A DNA stretch of 64,000 nucleotides from Anastrepha obliqua. Taxonomy: Eukaryota > Arthropoda > Insecta > Diptera > Tephritidae. Positions 23,424 to 33,722 of the stretch are shown here, one piece after another; position 1 is the stretch's first letter, and each line of letters starts with the position of its first letter. The notes beneath the pieces were generated by a model. It worked only from the letters and a program-made list of their open reading frames with translations. It was not told the DNA's origin and searched no databases. Location: NCBI RefSeq assembly GCF_027943255.1, contig NC_072893.1:101997784-102061783 (forward strand), given 5' to 3'. The position numbers and the translations under genes were made by a program.

Positions 23424-24734
23424 CAGGGTGGCTGATGAATTTTGCTACATTAAGAAACTCAAATAACTTTTTTTTTAGTGTATGGAATTTATTTATTTTT
23501 TTTCAAGTTGAAGGTCATTAAATTTTATTAAATGTAGCTTAACTAGTTTTAAAAATAATTGAATTTAAATGCCCCCCATGCTCGTTGACACAAGTGCGGC
23601 ATCTTAGTAAAAAGTTGTTCATTGCTGCTTTGAGAGTTGCGACAGGAATAGCCGCAATTGTTGCCCGAATGGATTGTTTTAGTTCATCCAAATTTGTTGG
23701 CTTTGTTTTATAAACTTCTTGTTTACATAAACCCCACAAGAAAAAGTCAGGTGCAGTAAGGTCAGGCGACCTGGGGGGCCAACGAAATTCGGAGTTTCTT
23801 GAAATCAGTTTATTGGGAAATTTTCGTCGCAACTCTGTCATAACAGTCTGGGCTATTTGAGACGTTGCCCCATCTTGTTGAAACCACACAGAGTTGAAAG
23901 GAATTCTCTTTCGGCGTAGTTCTGGATAGAAAAATTCTTTCAGCATTTTCAAATAACGGTCTCCAGTAACCGTAACGGTGTGAGCATTTTCTTCAAAAAA
24001 ATAAGGCCCGACAATACAGCGTGAAGAACCGCACACCACACTGTCACGCGAAGAGGATGCAATTCCGTCTCGTGGAGTATCTGTGGGTTAGAAGTACTCC
24101 ATATTCGACAATTTTGTTTGTTCACATTGCCGTTTAAATCGAAATGGGCCTCATCAGACATGAAAAGGCAGTTTAACATGTTTTGGTCTTCTTCCACCAT
24201 TTGCAGGATCTTCTGGCAAAATTCCAAGCGAATCGGCAAGTCTGCTGCATTCAGTTTGTTAACCATTTGAATTTTGTAGGGAAATAAGTCTAAATCTTTG
24301 TGCATTATTGTTTGCAAAGACTGTCGGCTGACACCAAGTTGAGCAGATAAGCTTCTTGTTGAAACCCTTGGATTGCTTTGTATAGCTGCAGCTACAGCAG
24401 CGATCGTTTCCTCCGTCCGAACTGGTGGGTTTCGATGATAAGGCCTTCTTGCGACTGTTCCTTGCTCAGAAAAATTATTCACCAGTCTCATTATGGTCCA
24501 TCTGCTCGGGGGATCGCCGCAAAACATCCGCCTGTACTTTCTCTGTACCAAAACTACGGACTCCAGTGCGTGATAGCGGTGGACTATCCAAATTCTTGTT
24601 TGCGTGTCCCAGTTATCCATTTTAATAAATTTTAAAGATCAATCTGCAAATTAAAACAAAAATGGAACAGATAACTTAAAAAGAAAAAAAGTTATTCAAT
24701 TTTTTTTTGGTAGCAGCTTTCATCAGCCACCCTG
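23424..24734 (-). mobile_element. DD41D transposon, 1311 bp, complete ends
   Basis: The inverted ends CAGGGTGGCTGATGAA are followed by similar sequence (TGCTAC), and TA flanks both sides (23422-23423 and 24735-24736). The element carries a single transposase gene on the minus strand with one frame break. It inserted into the small inverted-repeat element at 23311-24893. Confidence 0.92.
23539..24620 (-). pseudogene. DD41D transposase with one frame break
   Basis: This is the least damaged DD41D gene here. The start MDNWDTQTRIWIVHRYHAL at 24620 leads into the helix-turn-helix domain (RWTIMRLVNNFSEQGTV and VSTRSLSAQLGVSRQSLQTIMHKDL). Then come the first catalytic aspartate in LFMSDEAHFDLNGNVNKQNCRIW, WCAV, a frame change near 23950-24040, TVTGDRYLKMLKEFF, and the second aspartate in VWFQQDGATSQIA. 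The third aspartate is in PDLTAPDFFLWG, with exactly 41 residues between the last two. The C-terminus is GGHLNSIIFKTS. All three catalytic residues remain. Repairing one small indel would restore the frame, so the copy is relatively young but not active as read. Confidence 0.9.
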
Positions 24735-24893
24735 TATTTATTATTTTTTGACTGACGTTTTGACCCACTATGTGGAACTAGACTTTGACAAAATTTTGAC
24801 CACATATAAAATCGACGATGGAGAATCCAAAAATTCAAAAAAAAAATAATAGCCTATGAGCATATAGGCTGTTGTTATACTAAGGGGACGACG

Positions 24894-25435
24894 TAATCCC
24901 TGCACACGATCCTTAAACACTCAACAAAAAGGCAATTTTTCTTTACTAACTCTTTTAACGTATATAATAAGAGGTTAATCGCGTTTATCAAATTTTATTT
25001 GTGAATGAAATTTCAATCCAGAACCCCCCCGTGGGCTGAGTCCTGCGCAGGGCCCTGATCCTAAATATAGCATAGACGAGGTATTCTAAATAATCAGCTA
25101 GCAAATTAATTTATACACTTCAGTCTACTTCAAAAACAAAATGATTGCATTTCCTAACGTACGTCACGTCGCATCGAAGTTTGATTGACACGCTTTTGAT
25201 ACTCAACATTTTTTTTAACGAGTGGTAAACATGAGTTAAAAGCTATAAGGAAGCATGAGCTCTGGCAAAAAAATTCAATTCGTAGCTAAATTTACTTCAA
25301 GAGTTTAAATCCGTATAAAGAAACTGTGAAAAGCCGTTTCAGATATTTTTTTATCTGGTTTAGAATTTTAAAGAAGAAATGTAAATGCCATTGAAATGGT
25401 ATTAAGTCAGTATGCACGAGTGTACGTATGTAAAG
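24894..25435. other. Spacer with a short GC-rich patch
   Basis: Around 25020-25065 the sequence 'aacccccccgtgggctgag' and its continuation is GC-rich against an AT-rich background. Its origin is not recognised. Confidence 0.35.
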
Positions 25436-25910
25436 GGTGATAAATTTAGATGTATCGAATTGATTCGGCAATCTTTATTATGTTTAAACGTTGGCCGCAA
25501 CTGCACCGTAATTCGCCCATCCGTAAACACCAATTTTGAATGACTCGCTGGACGACTTCGATCAGTGTCTCATGAAAAGCTTTAGTAATGTTGGCTTTCA
25601 ATGCCTCAATCGAAGCTGGTTTATCCATAAAGCATTTAGACTTTACATACCCCCACAAGTAAAAGTCTAAAGGTATGACATCACACGATCTTGATAATCT
25701 TGGTGGCTAATAATCTTGGTTCGAGACGAGAGATAAATTGACGACGCAGTAAATCCATTGTTTCACGGGCTGTATTGCAAGTAACGCCATCCGCCGTTTA
25801 TTGGAATCAATCAATCGGACTTCAATTTCCGATATCAAAAAGTCGTTCATCATGACGCAATAGCATTCGCCATTCACTGTTATACCAGCGCCATCGTATC
25901 ACCCTATACA
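25436..25910 (-). pseudogene. Deletion derivative of a DD41D element
   Basis: The minus strand shows VNGECY and MMNDFL near 25850-25885, a damaged middle, SCDVIPLDFYLWGYVKSKC near 25635-25690 (third catalytic aspartate) and the C-terminal half KPASIEALKANITKAFHET. The N-terminal DNA-binding and first-aspartate regions are missing. The ends read AAAGGGTGATAAA (left) and ATAGGGTGATACG (right, minus strand), so this may be an internally deleted element about 475 bp long. Confidence 0.7.
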
Positions 25911-26576
25911 TATACAAATAAACTTGAACTTGAACTTGGTGGTATATTTGTTTGCATACACATTTCGAATCATACATAATAAGTAAATAAGCTCAGATTT
26001 TGCCACAATTCGTTTTTTTCCGCCAACGGCTAACACTTTGCAATGCCATCTGCATTGCCTTTCAAGGCAAATGGTTTTATGTATTTGACATTTGTTTGGT
26101 GGCAGAAGAACACTCACTGAAAGGCTTTTCCTTTTATGCCGAGTGGTGTAAAATAACAACTTTTTTATGTGTCGTGTGAAAGAAATTAAGATTGAGCCCA
26201 ATATCTCCAAGATGACAGTGAAAAATGGCAGCATCCAACAAAGTTTTTGTTTTTGTTGTTGAATACTTAGTAATTAGTAGAATGAATAGCATGAGTTTTT
26301 AAGCTGTGACATCTCTCAACTGGTATTCCATGCCAAGCTTTCTTCTTTTTCGAATAAATGAATGTACCAGATAATTTTATCAAGTAATTTTTCGCAAGCT
26401 ACATCAACGACATAAAGCTGAAAAATTAATGAATTGGCCTTGCACCAAATGCTTTCACTTGCAATTGAGAAAATCCTTTCATTTTTGGTGGAAATTTTGT
26501 GTCGCGCTATTAATTTTAGCAGAAGGGTCAAGTGAGTTTTATGCAATAGCTACACATAGAACAAATACATACATAC

Positions 26577-27270
26577 AAGGTGGCGCAAAAGTAACCTTGC
26601 GATGTTTCTTGGCTGTTATTAAAAAAAAATGAAAAACTGCAGAAGAGATCGTGAGTCCGTCGAGGACGATGTAGAAAGAACGTAGGCAGTAAACATCGAA
26701 AACTGATAATAACATCAATAAAGTGAAAGAAAAATTGATCAATAGCGGCAAATTAACCATCAGAGAGCTGGAAGAGGGCTTGAACATTGCTTATAGATCT
26801 GTACTAGACATTGTAGTTAATGATTTGGGAAAAATGGACCGCATTAATATCGTTGAATCCGACCCAACAGTCATCAAACGCACCATTACTGAAGACGAGA
26901 CATGGGTAACGCGAGTTTATGAACGAAGACCAAAAAAACCATGTCGTTGTCAGCCAAAAAACAAAGCGATGCTCACGGTTTTTATGGATTACAGCGGTAT
27001 TGTACACCCCGAATTTTTGCCAAAAGGTCAGACAGTTAATAAAGACTATTATTTGAGCATTATGAGACGTATACGTGAAGAAATCTGTCAACAAATAAAG
27101 GATTTGTGGGAAAAAACTCATGGATTTTGTACCATGACAAAGCACCGTCGCACATCATTTGTGAGTTTTCGACCAAGAACGAAACGAATACCATCCAATA
27201 GCCATCGAATTCACCTAATATGGTTCCCGAATCAAAAAAACCTCAACGATGCAGCAATCTCAGTATCGAA
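26577..27270 (+). pseudogene. Mariner-like (DD34D type) transposase remnant
   Basis: The left end GGTGGCGCAAAAGTAACC looks like a mariner terminal repeat. The open frame then shows the second helix-turn-helix (LTIRELEEGLNIAYRSVLDIV), the first aspartate in TITEDETWVTRVYE, MLTVFMDYSGIVHPEFLP, GQTVNKDYYLSIMRRIREEI, and a frameshifted HDKAPSH-like motif near 27130-27160. The third aspartate region is degraded, and a SINE-1 fragment cuts the sequence off at about 27270. The spacer and first domain are deleted relative to a full-length mariner. Confidence 0.75.
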
Positions 27271-27274
27271 CCCT

Positions 27275-27362
27275 TTACAGGGTGTTTGGCCAAGCTCCTC
27301 CTCCGGTTTATGGTTTGCGCCTTGAGCTTCCTCCGCAAATCGAGGGACCTACAGCTTTGCGG
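27275..27362 (-). repeat. SINE-1-related 3' fragment, diverged
   Basis: The block 'gggtgtttggccaagctcctcctcc' onward to 'gagggacctacag' follows SINE-1 order but differs at many sites ('tgcgccttgagcttcctccg'). It stops exactly where the next tRNA-like head starts. Confidence 0.65.
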
Positions 27363-27761
27363 CCTCGGTAGTCTAGCGTAAGTGCTCTAGCCTGCCATCC
27401 CAGAGGTTGTTGGATCGAGTCCCACGTAAACCACTGCTCTCGCACTTTTCCAAAATTACCTAAAAAACACAAAAACAAAATCCTCCAATTCTATTCCTTG
27501 ACCCCAAAAATGTATCATTTCCATCCTTACTCCCGCACGCAAGCAACAAAGAAAAACACACAGTTAGACATTGCATCAGTGGCGCCAGCAAGAGGAAGCG
27601 AGCGACCGATGTAATAGCGCATACACACGAAATTTAGCGAATTCCTCAATCATATGTGTAATCCTTCTGCCAGAAAAATGTGAGACACAGATGGCGCTGC
27701 AAGCAGTAAGAAGGCGTTGTTCCTAAGCAACGACAGGTGGGCATTCCCATTGGTATGTAAA
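27360..27761 (+). repeat. tRNA-derived SINE, family 2
   Basis: The head GCGGCCTCGGTAGTCTAGCG (box A-like) is followed about 35 nt later by TTGGATCGAGTCCCACG (box B). A roughly 330-bp body includes 'cagatggcgctgcaagcag' and 'gacaggtgggcattcccat'. No second copy exists in the window, so the 3' end is an estimate. The order and spacing of the two boxes support a tRNA-derived SINE. Confidence 0.6.
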
Positions 27762-28170
27762 TACAAAATGGTTTTTAGAATTTGCTAATTAGAATAATTT
27801 ATATGTATGTAGGATTACTCTTTATTTAAAAATATATGTAAGTTAATTTTATTAAAATACATACCAGTTGTTTCAGAAATATTTAATAATTCAACAACAA
27901 GAAGATAGCCACTTATATTATTTAGAGCTTATCATTAAGTATATTTGGAAAATCATTTATAAATACAAATGCAACACACTATTATTGGCTGACTGTTTAT
28001 ATGTTTAAATAAATTATTGTATAAATTATTGATATTTAAAATGCAATATTTATAAATAAATAAAGAAATTACTTCTACTTACTTATTTAATAATACATTT
28101 TACTTTGGATTACCATATGAACATACATATATATGACTCTTAAATCATCATGGTTAGGTTATATATGTAT
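27762..28170. other. AT-rich spacer
   Basis: This is very AT-rich with no coding signal. Confidence 0.45.
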
Positions 28171-28628
28171 ATTAGGGCGGGTCGATTTAAAAATCGCTCA
28201 TTGCTCTGTGAAAATCGTATTCTAGGAATCAAAATAAGAAACTTTGCCGAAGGAATCATACCTCTAAAACGAATTCAGATGTCCCCCAATTTGGGTCGAA
28301 CGAAAAATCCCACTTTGACCCATTTAGAGTGCTCCAATCGAGTCCAAATGTATGACCGACTCCCACTAACTTTGGACGGCCGATCCACCCATGCCTGTGG
28401 CACACCCCCTGGAACTCCCCTGGGGGGTTCCCCATACAATCATTTCAAAATATCACCATTTTTGGGCTTTACATGAGAAAAGATACTAAAAAGTTCGATG
28501 GGGGACATCAGAATTCGTTTTAGAGGTATGATTCCTTCGGCAAAGTTTCTTATTTTGATCCCTAGAATATGATTTTCACAGAGCAATGGGCGATTTTTTT
28601 GTCTCCCCACAAATCGACCCCGCCTAAT
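28171..28628 (+). mobile_element. Foldback-type MITE, copy 1 (458 bp)
   Basis: The ends ATTAGGGCGGGTCGATTT and ATTAGGCGGGGTCGATTTG (minus strand) continue into inverted arms of about 125 bp. The arms share 'aatcaaaataagaaactttg' and 'cctctaaaacgaattc'. GTAT lies directly outside both ends (28167-28170 and 28629-28632). A second copy, inverted, is at 42405-42869. There are no real genes; the long open frames come from the arms. Confidence 0.85.
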
Positions 28629-28965
28629 GTATACTCGTATATATAATTGGTAGTCCAACTTATTTTTCTGTTATAATATTTTATAAAAAAAAATAGTTTA
28701 TTGCCTTGCTGATAAATATTTATTGATATTATTTTAAATGACAAAAATATATTTACACTTACTTTTACTTAACTTTCGTTACAAAAAAATGGAAACAGTT
28801 AATGCAGTTCTTTTGAGCTGTTTAATGGCAAGTTTTTAAAATGTTTGCAGAATTAAAGTGTTTAAAAAAAAAAAATCAATCAAACTCATTCTTTTAATAA
28901 TAAACTAAACTTATATCTAATACAAGCTGACCAGTAAAAAAATATAAGGGTATATAGAGCATATT
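28629..28965. other. AT-rich spacer
   Basis: Nothing recognised. Confidence 0.4.
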
Positions 28966-30290
28966 TTATTCTGCCAAGCAGGGGGTGCACACATCTCTCA
29001 TGTGTTCTTTGCATGCATATTTACTACATTTTTGGCAAATTTTTCTGCTGGATTTATTACGACTCCTTGAGCAAATATAGCAACGCCAAATACAGTTTAC
29101 CTCGGATTTTGGAGGTGGTAAGGGGTCTTCTAAACCAAGTAAGTGCCAGGCTCGACGCCCCACTACTTTTGACAAGTTTTGGAATGGTTGCTCGTTCTCC
29201 AATTTGAAGTGTTATTAGCTTCCAAGCACTCATTTCAATAAAATCAGATCCTAAAACTTTTTTTCCGGATTTTTAGCTTTATAAACGCAAATAGCATTCA
29301 TTGCAGATATATTTACCAAGTTGTAGGCCATCGATTTATTGTTCTCGCGGCATTGTTTATACTTTTCGCACATCTGATCTACCAAATCCACGCCGATTTT
29401 CGTTTTGTTATAGTAGGTTATTATTTCGGGTAACTTCTTGTCAACACTTCCTTGGTCAATCGAATTATCATGATGCATTAAGGAAATCAGAATAGCGGTT
29501 TTGTTTTTCTTTGCATCGATTAACGCAAACATCTTTAGCCCATATTTAGCCGGCTTACTAGGTATATACTGTTTAAAGGAGCATGGCCCTCTTAAAGCCA
29601 ATAACTGCTCATCTATTGTCAAAAATTCACTTGCAATAAACTTTTTTTTTTTAAATTAGCCACGAATATGTCAAGTACATCTCTGATGGGCGCAAATTTA
29701 TCGGCTTCTCTCCTATCATTTCTTGTTCTAATGTCATCATACCGTTTCCTTTTGAGTTATCCCATATTTTGTGAGCATTTTTTCTAGAACTTCTCAAGGT
29801 TCCAATTAGAAATAGAATTCCCATAGAGGCACTTATTTCTTTTTCGTTAGTTAATCTTGCGAAAGGGACCCTTTCAAATTTGTTTTTGATTTTTTCAATA
29901 TATACTATACATTTGTTGAATCAATTATCTTTTGAATAATATTGTCAGATTGAAAAGGTTGAATACAATCAATTTCCTGGACCAGGAAAAAGTTTTATAA
30001 TATTGTGGGAACGAATGTGTACCTGTAAATTAGCTCTAATTTTCTTCCATTTTGTTGTTTTGTCTCTGCGTAGGCTTCTGGCTCTATAATAGCTTCTTTT
30101 TCAGCCAAAAAGGTTCTTTTTAGAGTCTGTTTGATTATCGCTACTTTTTACGACATTATCCTCTAGTTCGTCTTCATCTGCTTCATCTATTGAACCTTCC
30201 TCTTCGCTAGAAAGCTCATCTAACCATTTCGTCCAAACAAGAGGATCTGTGCTATGTTCCAAACGAATTTTTTTGCATCAGACATTTAAA
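28966..30290 (-). pseudogene. piggyBac-type transposase pseudogene
   Basis: Read on the minus strand from 30290, an acidic N-terminus (DPLVWTKWLDELSSEEEGSIDEADEDELED) is followed by degraded sequence. A clear piggyBac core comes next: MTIDEQLLALRG (first catalytic aspartate), FKQYIPSKPAKYGLKMFALIDAK, and KTKIGVDLVDQMCEKY (third catalytic aspartate). The segment expected to hold the DNxFTS motif is deleted. The C-terminus (28966-29202) is a separate frame with a cysteine-rich zinc-binding domain, CYICSRSRNKSSRKICQKC then CKEHMRDVCTPC. Multiple frame breaks are present. No TTAA-flanked inverted ends were found. It is clearly a different piggyBac lineage from the one at 37161-39577. Confidence 0.82.
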
Positions 30291-30659
30291 TCTTTATATA
30301 AAACAAAAATACTATTTTCTGTACTGAAATATTTGTTGCAGTAAAAAGTCTCTAATTATGAAAATACTAAGATTTATAGATAATTCTATTTTTGGAATAA
30401 TATTTACTTACCTAGGTGTTCCAACAGACAAACTTTTAAATTGTGTACTCGTTAAAAAATGTTACGTAATTAGGCGCGTGGATTACAGTTGTAGTCCACT
30501 CATAATTAACTTCAAACAAACGGCCTAATCGTGGGTATATCCTTTCAATTTTGTACTAAATTAGTCGTTTTGCTTATTATAGACAGCTATTGAAACGGGA
30601 ATTGACATCTTCAAGCTAAGTTTAAATTGGCTACTGATTAAAGGTGGGTGGATTACATA

Positions 30660-31369
30660 CAGGGTTGGCCATATTAAACTGACCCATTGAGTAACCCTAT
30701 AACTTTTTACTGTAATTTGAAATCTAAGGTTTACGTCAACAAGCCAAAGACACTAAGCGCACTTAAGGCCAATATCCGACGGGAAATAGCCGCCATATCG
30801 GCCGAGACGCTGGCCAAAACTATGGAAAACGCCGAAAAACGGGCACATTACGCTATACGAGCTAAGGGCGACCACTTGCGCGATATCATATTCAAAAAGT
30901 GATGTAAACGAATCTCCTTGAACTAAATTAAATGTTTTTCACAATGAAACACAAAAAATGTTTCTTTTCCATATTTTTTTAATAATCACATGGGTCAGTT
31001 TAAGATGGCCAACCCTGTACATATCCAAATACGTGCTAAGGGCGACCACTTGCGCGATATCATATTCAAAAAGTGATGTAAACGAATCTCCTTGAACTAA
31101 ATTAAATGTTTTCCACAATGAAACACAAAAAAATGTTTATTTTTCCATATTTTTTTAATAATCACATGGGTCAGTTTAAGATGGCCAACCCTGTACATAT
31201 CCAATTACGTGCTAAGGGCGACCACTTGCGCGATATCATATTCAAAAAGTGATGTAAACGAATCTCCTTGAACTAAATTAAATGTTTTTCACAATGAAAC
31301 ACAAAAAAATGTTTCTTTTTCCATATTTTTTTAATAATCACATGGGTCAGTTTAAGATGGCCAACCCTG
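30660..31369 (+). mobile_element. DD41D deletion derivative with amplified 3' end
   Basis: The ends CAGGGTTGGCCATATTAAAC and, inverted, CAGGGTTGGCCATCTTAAAC are flanked by TA (30658-30659 and 31370-31371). Only the transposase C-terminus remains (30726-30902, KVYVNKPKTLSALKANIRR to GDHLRDIIFKK and a stop). The last 175 bp, including the C-terminal codons and the right terminal repeat, is present three times in tandem. Confidence 0.88.
30861..31369 (+). repeat. Three tandem copies of a transposon 3' end (about 175 bp each)
   Basis: The units start with 'gctaagggcgaccacttgcg' at 30861, 31035 and 31211 (periods of 174 and 176). Each contains the GDHLRDIIFKK codons, a stop, 'aatcacatgggtcag' and a full copy of the right terminal repeat. 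The units are nearly identical, which points to recent duplication. Confidence 0.9.
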
Positions 31370-31390
31370 TATATAATCCACGCGCCTAAT

Positions 31391-32345
31391 GGAAGGCTAA
31401 TCATCATAAGTAAAATTCAAAATTTTGTGTATGTTCTTACATGTTCCCCTAAATATTAATACAAATTTCTCCTCTCATACAAAAATCCTATACGATAACC
31501 CTGTGTTATTTGTTTACATCTGGAAAATGTCAAAAGTCTGTTTTCTAATCAACAATAATTCCTAATGTAATTAGCTTATTGTTTGTATTATAGTCTCAGC
31601 TAATAATTAAAAGAAATAAAAAAAGTCTGTAGGGTGGGTGCTTACGACAAATGGCAAAACAAACTTTCCGTAAAATTTGTTAACAAAATAATAAAATTTT
31701 TTCAGTTTACATCTTATTATACTCAACCCTGAAAATACACAAATTTTCACAAAAATTAAAGACCATATTGAAAATACTAGAATCCCTTAGCTTGGAGTCG
31801 CTCCATACAAATATTGATGCCATAAAATTATTTGTCAAATAAAGCCAATTTCATGGATATTAATTTTTTCTGTGTTTTTTTCGATGTAAGCCTCTAAAAA
31901 CAGTCTTTACTGCATAACTCGACGCAACTCGACTGTACAATTCTATTCAACTACACTAAATAACAGTCTCGGTAGCATTCGCCACAAAACATAGCATTTG
32001 TCAACAAAAATGAAAACTAAATGAATAGAATTTTTGGTAAATATATTTACTTAATTACTAGCCATACCCGGCGTGCGTTGCCACGATACGAAGTTTTTGT
32101 TGTTGAATTGTTGGAAACTGGTTTTTGCATTTAAAGTTCGTCCTTCTTCTAATAAAAGTACAAGTAGAAGTAGCAAAGCTATTCTCTAACATGGATGGGA
32201 AAATGTTGTGCTATGAGAATGCAAAACTTTCACTTTTATGTGAACAGCTTGAATAAATCTGTAAAATGCCAGCACTTTCTATTCCAAGACAATGAGCTTC
32301 ACATATGTATGTTTATACATATGTAGAGTTCTGACGTAAATATTA
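31391..32345. other. Spacer with a dispersed short motif
   Basis: No gene is present. 'actagccatacccggcgtgcgttgc' (truncated here to its first 20 bases: ACTAGCCATACCCGGCGTGC, near 32059) has a similar copy near 35847 (ACTAGTATGTGACCCTTCGT, then GCGTTGC). It may mark the end of an unassigned repeat. Confidence 0.35.
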
Positions 32346-33638
32346 TAAAGGGTGATTTTTTAAGAGCTATAGGAAAGCTTTTCAAAAAAACACACGTAAA
32401 ATTCAGAAAAATGCATGCAATTTTTATTTAAATCGATAGTACAGTCCATATAATTTAATGTTTCAAGATTATTTCATGCAAATGTTGACCGCGACTGCGC
32501 TTCAAATGGTCCATCCGCTTAGTCCAATTTTGGCATACTCTTTCCAATGTTTCTTTGCTTTAATGTTGTCTTCCAATGCGTTAATTGAAGCAGGCTTGTC
32601 TCAATCGACATGAGCTTTAACATAGCCCCACAAAGAATAATCTAAAGGCATTATATCGCACGATCTGGGTGGCCAATTGACAGGTCCCGAACGTGAAATA
32701 CAATGTTCACCGAACTCGTCTCTCAACAAGTCCATTGTTACGCGTGCTGTGTGGCATGTGGCACAGTCTTGCTGAAACCACAAGTCATGCAAGTCAAGCT
32801 CTTGCATTTTGGGTAAAAATAGTTGGATATCATTTCACGGTAGCGCTCACAATTCACAGTTACGTTACGATTCGCAGCATCTTTGAAGAAGTACGGTCCA
32901 ATGATACCTCCAGCTCATAAACCGCACCAAACTGTGACCTTTTCTAGATTCATTGGTAGCTATTGCAATTCTTCTGACTGATCTTCACTCCAAAGTCGAC
33001 AATTCTGCTTATTTACGTACCCATTGATCCAAAAATGAGCTTCGTCGCTGAACGCAATTTTTCGATAAAAAAGTGGATCTTCGGCCAACTTTCCAAGAGC
33101 CCATTCACCAAAAATTCTGCATTGCGGTAGGTCGTTCGACTTCAATTCTTGCAGCAGCTGTATTCGTATTTTGAAAGGCTTCACACCTAAATCCTTTCGC
33201 AAAATTCTCCACGTTGTTGAGTAACAGAGGCCCAATTGCTGCGAACGGCGACGAATCGATAATTGATGGTCATCATTAACACTGGCCGATACAGCTGCGA
33301 TATTTTCTTCAGCTCGCACTCTACGTAAGCGTATTGGTGGTTTGATGTTCAATAATGTAAATTTGGTTCTAAATTTAGTCACACGAGCTCGAATAGCCGG
33401 TTCAGTGTATCGATTAAACTGACCAAAAAATGGAAGAAGCGCGCGATAAACTTTCTTATCAGAACACGCATTTTTATAATAAAATTCAATGATTTGAAAG
33501 CGTTGTTCGTTTATAAGATGATTCATGGTTAAATTATAGGCCAAACTGAAGATGTTTGACAGTGAAACAAAACACGAAACGTGCGTTAGCTGTTTAAACC
33601 AACTGTTTAAAAATATAATACCTAAAAAATCACCCATA
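32346..33638 (-). mobile_element. DD41D transposon with GGGTGATTTTTTA ends
   Basis: The left end reads AAGGGTGATTTTTTAAGAG. The right end, on the minus strand, reads TGGGTGATTTTTTAGGTAT. TA occurs next to each. The length, about 1.29 kb, matches a complete element of this group. The transposase inside is broken. Confidence 0.85.
32470..33526 (-). pseudogene. DD41D transposase pseudogene
   Basis: The start is the ATG at 33524-33526 (MNHLINEQRFQIIEFYYKN), the family-typical N-terminus; the upstream in-frame ATG at 33637 lies in the terminal repeat. The helix-turn-helix region (LSIRRRSQQLGLCYSTTWRIL), the first aspartate in IAFSDEAHFWINGYVNKQNCRLW, the second in LWFQQDCATCHTA and the third in CDIMPLDYSLWGYVK are all visible. 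The last two are 41 residues apart. The usual DGATCH reads DCATCH. Frame breaks lie between about 32800 and 32960 and after VKAHVD near 32605. Confidence 0.85.
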
Positions 33639-33722
33639 ATTGGGGCCTACTCAGCGAAAGGAAACTGAAGTTAGAGGTCTAGAATGCCTAATTTCATGGT
33701 GGGTGTCATGTCCTCTATACTA

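Larger units (their letters stand above)
23311..24893. mobile_element. Small inverted-repeat element split by a DD41D transposon
   Basis: The left arm GTCGTCCCCTTAGTAT (23311) is mirrored at 24878-24893 (ATACTAAGGGGACGAC). Removing the nested DD41D transposon leaves about 270 bp of non-coding sequence, the size of a MITE. No clear target duplication was found, so the superfamily is unknown. Confidence 0.55.
30469..31390. mobile_element. Inverted-repeat element with perfect 17-bp ends
   Basis: ATTAGGCGCGTGGATTA at 30469-30485 is exactly mirrored at 31374-31390. The right arm lies directly after the nested DD41D derivative, and GGTGGGTGGATTA lies directly before it (30642-30655), so the insertion hit a small palindrome. 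Without the insert the element would be about 210 bp. No target duplication is clear. The ATTAGG start resembles the foldback MITEs at 28171 and 42405. Confidence 0.5.

Noticed and set aside
28150..28476. 108-codon open frame and its relatives at 42564-42897
   Set aside because: They are readings through the arms and centre of the foldback MITE in both orientations, without protein-like motifs.
30861..31369. CRISPR-like array
   Set aside because: Three 175-bp direct repeats without spacers, consisting of a transposon end. This is eukaryotic repeat DNA.
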